Shown here: one piece after another, positions 41,200-49,564 of the stretch | Layout: the number at the start of each line of letters is the position of its first letter | Numbering within the stretch: the stretch's first letter is position 1 | From: Beijerinckiaceae bacterium | GTDB taxonomy: Bacteria > Pseudomonadota > Alphaproteobacteria > Rhizobiales > Beijerinckiaceae | Direction of reading: 5' to 3' | Assembly: GCA_009773635.1 (NCBI GenBank) | Contig: WSYC01000015.1 | Location: 1 to 64,000 of the forward strand | DNA length: 64,000 bases | Position numbers and translations under genes: made by a program | The notes under the pieces: generated by a model | Database searches by the model: none | What the model was told of the DNA's origin: nothing | The model's input: the letters and a program-made list of their open reading frames with translations, nothing else

Positions 41200-41658
41200 A
41201 TGATCGAAGCGTTGGATCGTCTCGTTGAGGATGTTTCGGGCCTGAACAGCAAGTTGGTTCTCCTGATTGGCCACCCTCGTACAGGAAAGAGCAGTCTGCT
41301 GGGTCGACTGGCTGAAAATAGGCAGATGCGCTTGTTGAATGTCGGAATGGAGTTAGGTCGTAAATTGCTGTTGGTTTCCAGTACACGAAGACATTTGCAA
41401 GCGACGGACATGTTGAAAGAGCTTGCGGATGATTCTTCCCACAACGGCCTGCTGATAATGGACAATATCGAGATCTTATTCGACCAGACGCTAAAGTTAA
41501 GCCCGCTCGAGTTGTTGAAGCGGCATGCTCACGCGCGTCGCGTCGTTGCGGCGTGGCCAGGAGAACTTCGGGAAGGCCGACTTTCCTACGCCACAACAGG
41601 ACATCCAGAACATCAGGACTACGGCATCGACGGCCTGGTCCCGTTCAAGATTCATTGA
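41200..41658 (+). CDS. brxF: BREX-3 P-loop protein BrxF
   Basis: Walker A GHPRTGKSS, LLIMDNIEILFDQTLKLSPLELLKRHAHARRVVAAWPG; directly upstream of brxC. Confidence 0.9.
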   Translation: MIEALDRLVEDVSGLNSKLVLLIGHPRTGKSSLLGRLAENRQMRLLNVGMELGRKLLLVSSTRRHLQATDMLKELADDSSHNGLLIMDNIEILFDQTLKLSPLELLKRHAHARRVVAAWPGELREGRLSYATTGHPEHQDYGIDGLVPFKIH

Positions 41659-41672
41659 AGGGGGAATGCGGG

Positions 41673-44600
41673 ATGCCGATGCACTATGGCGATCTCATTC
41701 AGTTTGAGCCGATTGAGTCGGTTATTCAGCTTCTGGACGCTAACCGCCCGGACGAGGCGAAGAAGCTTGTCTCGACCTACGTCATCTCCGACGACATGGC
41801 AGAGCGCATCTCAAAGCTCATAATACCACAGCTCTCATTCGACGAAGCAGTGGACCATAAGGGCGTGCTGGTCGTCGGAAACTACGGAACTGGTAAGTCA
41901 CACCTTATGTCGGTGCTCTCGCTGGTGGCAGAGGACGCCGCATATGTCTCGATGATCCGTCATCCTAAAGTTGCTGAATCTGCTGGCGCAATTGCAGGGA
42001 AGTTCAAAGTTCACCGGATCGAGGTCTCAAGCCAGATGTCTCTCCGGGACATCATCACGCAGCAGCTTGAGGTTTTCCTCGAAAAGCATGGCGTGAGCTT
42101 CGCCTTTCCGCCCGCCGACAAGGTCATAAACAACAAGTCCGCGTTCGAAGAAATGATGGCGGCATTTGCAGAAGTGCACCCGAACCAGGGCGTCCTTCTC
42201 GTGGTGGATGAATTCCTTGAGTATCTTCGGTCCCGAAAAGACCACGATCTTGTCCTTGACCTCTCTTTCCTGCGTGAGATTGGTGAGGTCACCAAGCATC
42301 TTCGCTTCCGCTTTGTTGCTGGTGTTCAGGAAGCGATCTTCGACAGCAGCCGCTTCCAGCACGTCGCCGACAGCCTGCGTCGCGTAAAGGACCGCTTCTC
42401 CCAAGTCCTGCTTGCTCGCCAGGACGTAAGCTTTGTCGTGGCCGAGCGCCTTTTGAAAAAGACGGCCGCTCAGCAAGACAAGATCCGTACATATCTGACG
42501 CCATTCGCGAAATTCTATGGCTCCATGAATGAGCGTATGGACGAGTATGTCCGGCTCTTTCCGGTTCATCCCGACTACATCGGCACATTCGAACGCTTGG
42601 TGTTCACGGAGAAGCGCGGTGCGCTGGTTACGCTGCGGGACCAAATCCAAGCGATCTTGAATGAAGAAGTGCCGAACGACCGCCCGGGGCTGATCGGCTA
42701 TGACAAATTCTGGGATACGGTGACTTCGAACTCTGTCCTCCGCGCAGATCCGAATATCGGGCCTGTGCTCAAGATCTCTGAAGTGTTGTCAGAGCGGGTC
42801 CGGAAAGCCTTCACACGCCCGGCATACAAACCCATGGCGCTGCGGATCATCGATGGGCTGGCGGTGCATCGCCTGACTACCGGCGGCGACATCTATGTCC
42901 CGGTTGGCCCAACGGCCGAGGAACTTCGCGACACGCTTTGCCTGTTTCAGCCCGGCATCGGAGATATGGGCGGTGAGCCCGAGGCTGACCTCCTCTCGCT
43001 TGTCCAAACTGTCCTTCGAGAGACGCTGAAGACCGTGAACGGTCAGTTCATTTCGAAGGCGCCCGACACCGAGCAGTACTATCTCGATCTGAAGAAGGAT
43101 ATCGACTACGACGCCCAGATAGACAAACGGGCTGAAGCGCTCTCCGACGACACGCTTGATCGCGCTTACTACAGTGCCATTCGGCAACTCATGGAGCGCA
43201 CAGACGAAACAACATACGTCACCGGCCATCAAATCTGGCAGTATCAAATCGAATGGCAGGATCGCCGGGTAGAGCGCAATGGCTATCTATTCTTCGGCGC
43301 ACCCAACGACCGTCCGACGGCCCAACCTGAGCGAGACTTCTATATCTATTTCATTCAGCCGTTCGAGCCACCGCGCTTCCGGGATGAACACAAGGCCGAC
43401 GAGGTCTTCTTCCGGCTGAAGGGGCTCGATGATGCGATCAGGCGTCACCTGTCCGTCTATGCGGCGGCACAGGACCTCGCGTCGACAGCCAGTGGCGGGG
43501 CGAAATCAATTTACCTCGACAAGGCCAAAGACGCGCTGCGCGATATGAGCAAGTGGCTCCAGGAAAAGCAGATGACCGCCTATGAGGTCACTTTCCAGGG
43601 CAAAACGAAGACACTGCAGGAATGGGCCAAGGGTATCTCCCTGCGAGACAAGGCGCGGCTCGGTGCGGACGAGCGCATCAACTTCCGCGACGTCGTGAAC
43701 ATCATCTCCGGCTTGGCACTGAACAACCGATTTGCCGAGGTGGCGCCGGAATATCCGACCTTCTCGGCATTGGTGACCGAGACCAACAGGAAGCAGCTCG
43801 TTGCAAATGCTCTTCGCACCTTGGCAGGCGGAACGCGCACGAAAGATGCCGTGGTCATCCTTGACGGCCTTGAGATGCTTGATGGTGAGCGTATCGACCC
43901 TGCTCGGTCGCGATTTGCACAAGAGGTACTTGCCCGGCTCAATGCGAAGGGTCACGGCCAGGTGCTCAACCGCAGCGAACTACTCAGCGGAGTCACAGAC
44001 GTCGAGCATTTCGCTCCGGTCAAATTCCGCCTTGAGCCTGACCTGTTGGTTGCCGTGTTGGGCGGACTGGTCTATGCGGGCGACATCGTCCTGGCGATCA
44101 CCGGCGACAAAATCGACTCCGGCAAGATCACGCTGTTGGCTGAACGACCGCTCGACGAACTGAAGCAGTTCAAACACGTCGAGGCTCCGAAGGAGATCAA
44201 TGTCGCCATCCTTCGAGCGCTGTTCGAGTTGCTTGCGCTGCCGCCAGGGCTTGCACAGCAGGCGACCCAAGGCTCGGACGAGCCTGTCAAGTTTCTTCAG
44301 GAAGAAGTCGGTAAACTGACGCGGCGCGTGCTCAGTGCTTCCACAGACATGGCTGGAAGGCTGAGCTTCTGGGGTCAGTCGCTCCTTCGAGATGAAGAGA
44401 TCCGCGATTGGCGCTCGAAGCTCGATGCATTGAAAAGCTTCTCCGAAAGCCTGTCACCCTACAACACCGTGGGCAAGCTGAAGAACCTGAGGATCAGCGC
44501 CGACGACATCGCAGCCCAGAAAAAGAACCTCGAAATCCTGGATGCGATCGAGCGGATGCTGGATCTCGTCGCAGAATTGGGGACGACCGCCAGTTACCTG

Positions 44601-45404
44601 TCTCAGGCCGAGATGGTCTTGTCTCCAGATCATGCATGGGTGAAGCAGGCGCAAGCCACCCGAAAGCAGGTTCTCGACAAGCTCGCCGCTGACCGGACGG
44701 CGGAGCACGCAGCTGAATACAGGCAGACGCTCGGCCAGTTGAAGAGGGACTACCTCACAGCTTATGTCGGGCAGCACAGCAAGGCCCGTCTGGGCGTCGC
44801 GGAGGACAAGACCAAGTCCGTTCTGCGCAAGGATCCGCGCCTTGTGTCGATGCGCGCTCTGGCGGGCATTTCCCTGATGCCGACCAGTCAGCTGTCGAAT
44901 TTCGAGGAGAAACTCGACAAGCTGAAGAGTTGCGCCGCGCTCGTTGACTCCGAGCTTGCAGCGAGCCCGGTCTGTCCGCACTGCGGCTTCCGCCCGGCGA
45001 ACGAGCAAGGGGATATGCTGCCTGCGGCCAACGTCCTCAAGTTGCTCGATGATGAGTTGGACCGGCTGCTGGGCGGCTGGCAGCAGACGCTCCTCGACAA
45101 CCTCGAAGACCCGATTATCCAGTCGAACTTCGACCTCTTGCGCCCTGCGGCCAGGACGCTGGTCGATGGTTTCGTGAAATCGAAATCGCTGCCCGATCCC
45201 GTGCCGCCGGACTTCGTTTCCGCGGTTCAGGAGGCGCTGTCAGGGCTGGAGAAAATCGGGATTTCCAGCGACGACATCAGACAAGCGCTGCTTCAGGGAG
45301 GATCGCCGGCATCGCCGGACGAGTTGCGTAAGCGGTTCGAGAGCCTCCTCAACGACCGCTGCAAGGGCAAGGACACGACCAAACTCCGCTTCGTGGTGGA
45401 GTGA
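41673..45404 (+). CDS. brxC: BREX-3 ATPase BrxC (DUF6079-like)
   Basis: MHYGDLIQFEPIESVIQL.., Walker A VVGNYGTGKSHLMSVLS, VLLVVDEFLEYL; ~1240 aa. Confidence 0.93.
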   Translation: MPMHYGDLIQFEPIESVIQLLDANRPDEAKKLVSTYVISDDMAERISKLIIPQLSFDEAVDHKGVLVVGNYGTGKSHLMSVLSLVAEDAAYVSMIRHPKVAESAGAIAGKFKVHRIEVSSQMSLRDIITQQLEVFLEKHGVSFAFPPADKVINNKSAFEEMMAAFAEVHPNQGVLLVVDEFLEYLRSRKDHDLVLDLSFLREIGEVTKHLRFRFVAGVQEAIFDSSRFQHVADSLRRVKDRFSQVLLARQDVSFVVAERLLKKTAAQQDKIRTYLTPFAKFYGSMNERMDEYVRLFPVHPDYIGTFERLVFTEKRGALVTLRDQIQAILNEEVPNDRPGLIGYDKFWDTVTSNSVLRADPNIGPVLKISEVLSERVRKAFTRPAYKPMALRIIDGLAVHRLTTGGDIYVPVGPTAEELRDTLCLFQPGIGDMGGEPEADLLSLVQTVLRETLKTVNGQFISKAPDTEQYYLDLKKDIDYDAQIDKRAEALSDDTLDRAYYSAIRQLMERTDETTYVTGHQIWQYQIEWQDRRVERNGYLFFGAPNDRPTAQPERDFYIYFIQPFEPPRFRDEHKADEVFFRLKGLDDAIRRHLSVYAAAQDLASTASGGAKSIYLDKAKDALRDMSKWLQEKQMTAYEVTFQGKTKTLQEWAKGISLRDKARLGADERINFRDVVNIISGLALNNRFAEVAPEYPTFSALVTETNRKQLVANALRTLAGGTRTKDAVVILDGLEMLDGERIDPARSRFAQEVLARLNAKGHGQVLNRSELLSGVTDVEHFAPVKFRLEPDLLVAVLGGLVYAGDIVLAITGDKIDSGKITLLAERPLDELKQFKHVEAPKEINVAILRALFELLALPPGLAQQATQGSDEPVKFLQEEVGKLTRRVLSASTDMAGRLSFWGQSLLRDEEIRDWRSKLDALKSFSESLSPYNTVGKLKNLRISADDIAAQKKNLEILDAIERMLDLVAELGTTASYLSQAEMVLSPDHAWVKQAQATRKQVLDKLAADRTAEHAAEYRQTLGQLKRDYLTAYVGQHSKARLGVAEDKTKSVLRKDPRLVSMRALAGISLMPTSQLSNFEEKLDKLKSCAALVDSELAASPVCPHCGFRPANEQGDMLPAANVLKLLDDELDRLLGGWQQTLLDNLEDPIIQSNFDLLRPAARTLVDGFVKSKSLPDPVPPDFVSAVQEALSGLEKIGISSDDIRQALLQGGSPASPDELRKRFESLLNDRCKGKDTTKLRFVVE

Positions 45405-46759
45405 CGCACATGTCGATTCAAGCAGTTACCGACATAGACGTCCTTTCCCTTTCGGTCCGTGATCGGGAGTCTCGTCGACTGGTCGAGGAAGCGATTACGG
45501 CATATCGCGGAGGAGCTCTTCGCTCGGCAATCATGTCGGTCTGGATCGCAGTCGTGCACGACGTCTTCTCCAAGGCTCGAGAACTGGCTGGCCAAGGAGA
45601 TGCAGCCTCCATCGCGTTCATTGAGAGACTGGACAATGCGATCGAGCACAAGAGCATTGTGCAGATGCAGGCACTGGAGCGAGAGCTGCTGGATACGGCT
45701 AAGGACGCTCTGCAGCTCGTCACGCCTCACGAGTACGAGACGCTCAGGAGGATCCAGGAGGACCGCCACCAGTGCGCGCACCCGGCTTTCATCACGGAGG
45801 ACGAACTATTTCAACCGTCTCCGGACCTCGTCAGATCGCATCTCGTTCACGCTCTGAAGTGCCTGCTAATTCATGCCCCGCTTCAGGGAAAGAGTGCACT
45901 TAACCGCTTCAAGGCAGACGTTCTCAGTCCTTCTTTTCCGTCAACCGAGGAAGGCATCAGGACCTTCGTCTCGGCCAAATATCTGAATCGCTCCAAAGAC
46001 GCCTTGGTAGCAAACCTGATCAAGGTTCTGCTCAAGGCACCGTTCTTAGAAGGTGAAGAGGAGCTGCTCAGAAAGAAGCGCCAACTTGCATGGACACTTA
46101 GCGAGGTCGCCGCGAAGAAGACGCGGATATTTGAGGAGATCGCCCGTCCCTTCGTCGGTCAGTTCTTTGATGGCGTGGGCGACGATCGATTACTGAACAT
46201 CTGTACCTATATCGGTGCAGAACAGCAACTGTGGGGTTGGCTTACTGAACCAGTCAAGTTGCGTCTAGTACGCCTGATCGAGGAGTGTACGATCGAGGAC
46301 TTGAAAGACCATCTCGTCTTCGATGCGTTTGCTATTCCTGAATTGGCTGACACCTTATTAGCGAAGTTCACGAGCTTCGCAGCGCCCGAGCGCGTACAGC
46401 TCTTATCTGACAATCCCTGCAGAGAGTTCGTGCCATTCGGCATCGACATCTATTCTGCCTCAGGAAGTTATCGGGATGCGGAGAAGCTGGGACTGACTGT
46501 CGTAATTCCTCTCGCTCGGCATTTCGCGGCTGATGACATCCGCAGAATCCTCGATGCCGTGCTCGGAAACAGCCAAATTTCGTACGCGTCGGGGACAGCA
46601 GACGTTCTGCTGGAAGTTTTCAAGCTGACTTCAGCGGCTCTGCCTGCATCGCGCGACCATTGGCAACGATTTGTCGACGAGATGACCGCCCAGCACGGCG
46701 GCAAGCCTGACACGCCGTACTCCTATCCCAGCATCCGCGCAAAACTAGACGCCGTCTAA
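45401..46759 (+). CDS. Unknown protein in BREX-3 operon with HEPN-like R-X4-H motif
   Basis: Starts GTG 45401 or ATG 45410, overlapping brxC stop; helical N-terminus with EDRHQCAHPAF (R-H-x3-H). Confidence 0.85.
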   Translation: MTHMSIQAVTDIDVLSLSVRDRESRRLVEEAITAYRGGALRSAIMSVWIAVVHDVFSKARELAGQGDAASIAFIERLDNAIEHKSIVQMQALERELLDTAKDALQLVTPHEYETLRRIQEDRHQCAHPAFITEDELFQPSPDLVRSHLVHALKCLLIHAPLQGKSALNRFKADVLSPSFPSTEEGIRTFVSAKYLNRSKDALVANLIKVLLKAPFLEGEEELLRKKRQLAWTLSEVAAKKTRIFEEIARPFVGQFFDGVGDDRLLNICTYIGAEQQLWGWLTEPVKLRLVRLIEECTIEDLKDHLVFDAFAIPELADTLLAKFTSFAAPERVQLLSDNPCREFVPFGIDIYSASGSYRDAEKLGLTVVIPLARHFAADDIRRILDAVLGNSQISYASGTADVLLEVFKLTSAALPASRDHWQRFVDEMTAQHGGKPDTPYSYPSIRAKLDAV

Positions 46760-46771
46760 AGGTGTGGCCCC

Positions 46772-49564
46772 ATGAATGACCTCTTGAAACAATCACCTCA
46801 GACCGGCCCTGTTGAATGCCTCGGGAAGACCTTCCCAAGCGATCAGGCGCGGCGGGAACATTTTCTGACGCTGTTGGCGGCGAAGCTGAAGGATGCCGAG
46901 TTCCGCAAGCAGGAAGGGTTTCCGAAAGGAACGGATGAGGCGATCCTCGCGATGTCGGATCCACCCTACTATACCGCTTGCCCGAACCCTTGGCTCACGG
47001 ATTTCGTTGCCTACAATGGTACCCTTTATGGACAGCACGACGGTCATCGTGAAAAGGAGCCGTTTGCGAGCGACGTGAGCGAAGGGAAAAACGACGTAAT
47101 CTATAACGCGCACGGATATCACACGAAAGTCCCGTACAAAGCTATTGTGCGCTACATCCTTCACTACACCCTACCTGGCGACGTCATATTCGACGGGTTC
47201 TGTGGAACCGGGATGACTGGTGTAGCAGCCCAGTTGTGCGACGATTCGTCTGTCGTTAATTCACTGGGTTATCGAGTTGAGAAGGATGGGTCTATTCTTG
47301 AGTCCTACCAAGAAGGCGCCAAATTGAATTGGCGAAAAATATCTAAAATTGGTCGAAGGAACGCAATCCTGAATGATCTTGCACCTGCGGCGACCTTTAT
47401 TTCAAAAAATTATAACAACAACTTCAAAATTGACTTGTATGAAAATCGTGCGGAAGGCGCTCTGCGTGAAGTCGAAAATGCGATCGGATGGATTTACGAG
47501 ACAACTCACGGAGGCGGCAAGTCCAAGGGACGCATAAACTACACCGTTTGGTCTGATGTGTTTTCGTGCCCGGAGTGCGCCGGAGAGATCGTGTTTTGGG
47601 ATGTGGCCGTTGACACAAAGCAGAAGAAAGTCCTTGACGAGTTTCACTGTCCACACTGCTCATTTCAAATTAGTAAGAACAGCATGGAGCGTGCGTATTC
47701 ATCCGAATACGATACTGCAATCTCGCAAAATGTGAGAAGCGCAAAGCAGGTTCCTGTAATGATAAATTACAGCTCCGGATCAGCCCGCTTCGAGAAAAAG
47801 CCGGACGCTCATGATCTAGAGATAATTGCAGAGCTGCAAAAAATTCGCATTCCGTTCGCCTATCCTGCCGATCGGATGATGGAAGGGCGTGAATCTCGTA
47901 GAAACGACCCAATCGGAATGACGCATACACATCATTATTTCACACACAGAAATCTTTACGCCATATCTGCTTTAATCAATTCATTTGGTGATGACGAAGT
48001 TGCATCCATATTAAAGATGACTGTCTTGGATTGCTTTTCTGTACTCACAAAAATGTCGAGATTTAGAGCTCCCGCTTGGTTCGACAAGTCGACTGGACCT
48101 ATGAAAGGGTGGACGGCAGGAACGCTTTATGTGCCGTCCCTTCAGGGGGAGCAGAATGTATTTAATGCATTTCTTGAAAAATCTAAAATGATAGTGCGTG
48201 CGCACAATCCTAAAATTTCACGCCAGTGTATTTCAACGGGTCACAGCGGAAGAATGCTATTGGCTGATAACAGCATTGATTACATATTTCTCGACCCGCC
48301 GTTTGGGGCGAACATTAGCTACTCAGAACTAAATTACATATGGGAGAGCTGGCTGGGTGTTTCCACAAATATCGCAGATGAAGCAGTAGAGAACACTTCT
48401 CACGGAAAAACATTGCACGATTATCGTGCTTTGATGTCGGCATGTTTTCGAGAGGCCTATCGAATATTGAAGCCAGGCCGCTGGATGACTGTGGAATTTT
48501 CGAATACTAAGGCATCAGTCTGGAATGCAATTCAGATTGCATTGCAGGAGGCGGGATTCGTTGTCGCTAATATTTCTGCGCTCGATAAGAAGCAAGGCAG
48601 CTTCAAGGCAGTTACGACGACAACCGCCGTAAAGCAAGATCTTGTCATTTCGGCCTATAAGCCTAACGGAGGCCTAGAGGAGAGATTTGCTAGCTCAGGA
48701 GGGAATGAGCAGTCTGTTTGGGATTTTGTGAGAACGCATCTTTCCTATCTCCCATCGGTAAAGATGAAGTCCGGCGTCTTAGAGTTCATCGCAGAAAGAG
48801 ATCCAAGAATTATCTTCGACAGGATGATTGCGTGGTTCGTTAGGCACAACGTTGCTGTGCCAATCTCCAGCCAGGAATTCCAAGATGGGTTACGCAGTCG
48901 CTTTCCTGGCCGCGATGGCATGGTGTTCCTGCCCGAACAGGTTACCGAGTACGACCGCAAGCGCGCGCAAGTTGCTCAGGCGCCGCAGATGGAGATGTTC
49001 GTCGCCGACGAGCGCAGCGCCATCGACTGGCTGACCGATTTCCTGCGCAAGCGCCCCTCGACCTATCAGGAACTGCACCCTGACTTTATGACGCAGCTTG
49101 GGGCGGGCTGGAAGAAGCATGAAACCCGCCCCGAACTCTCTGAGCTGCTGGAGGATAATTTCCTGCGCTATGACGCATCCGGCGACGTGCCGAGCCAGAT
49201 CCACAACTACCTGTCGACGAACTTCCACGATCTTCGGAACCTCGAAAAATCCGACCCACGATTGAAGGCGAAGGCCAAGGATCGCTGGTTCGTGCCCGAT
49301 CCGAACAAGGCACAGGATCTGGAGAAGAAGCGTGAAAAAGCGCTGCTGAAGGAATTTGAAGCCTACCGCGATGCGCCGGGACGACGCCTGAAAGAGTTCC
49401 GGCTCGAAGTGTTGCGTGCGGGCTTCCGATCCGCGTGGGCCGCGAAAGACTTCAAGACGATCATCTCGATTGCCCAGAAGGTGCCGGAAGAGGCGCTGCA
49501 GGAAGATGAGAAGCTGCTGTTCTGGTACGACAGCGCGCTCACACGCATGGAGGCCAATGCGTGA
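46772..49564 (+). CDS. pglX: BREX adenine-specific DNA methyltransferase PglX (type 3)
   Basis: SDPPYYTACPNPW, IFDGFCGTGMTGVAAQ, FLDPPFGANISYSELNYIWE; zinc-finger-like CPECA..CPHC. Confidence 0.93.
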   Translation: MNDLLKQSPQTGPVECLGKTFPSDQARREHFLTLLAAKLKDAEFRKQEGFPKGTDEAILAMSDPPYYTACPNPWLTDFVAYNGTLYGQHDGHREKEPFASDVSEGKNDVIYNAHGYHTKVPYKAIVRYILHYTLPGDVIFDGFCGTGMTGVAAQLCDDSSVVNSLGYRVEKDGSILESYQEGAKLNWRKISKIGRRNAILNDLAPAATFISKNYNNNFKIDLYENRAEGALREVENAIGWIYETTHGGGKSKGRINYTVWSDVFSCPECAGEIVFWDVAVDTKQKKVLDEFHCPHCSFQISKNSMERAYSSEYDTAISQNVRSAKQVPVMINYSSGSARFEKKPDAHDLEIIAELQKIRIPFAYPADRMMEGRESRRNDPIGMTHTHHYFTHRNLYAISALINSFGDDEVASILKMTVLDCFSVLTKMSRFRAPAWFDKSTGPMKGWTAGTLYVPSLQGEQNVFNAFLEKSKMIVRAHNPKISRQCISTGHSGRMLLADNSIDYIFLDPPFGANISYSELNYIWESWLGVSTNIADEAVENTSHGKTLHDYRALMSACFREAYRILKPGRWMTVEFSNTKASVWNAIQIALQEAGFVVANISALDKKQGSFKAVTTTTAVKQDLVISAYKPNGGLEERFASSGGNEQSVWDFVRTHLSYLPSVKMKSGVLEFIAERDPRIIFDRMIAWFVRHNVAVPISSQEFQDGLRSRFPGRDGMVFLPEQVTEYDRKRAQVAQAPQMEMFVADERSAIDWLTDFLRKRPSTYQELHPDFMTQLGAGWKKHETRPELSELLEDNFLRYDASGDVPSQIHNYLSTNFHDLRNLEKSDPRLKAKAKDRWFVPDPNKAQDLEKKREKALLKEFEAYRDAPGRRLKEFRLEVLRAGFRSAWAAKDFKTIISIAQKVPEEALQEDEKLLFWYDSALTRMEANA

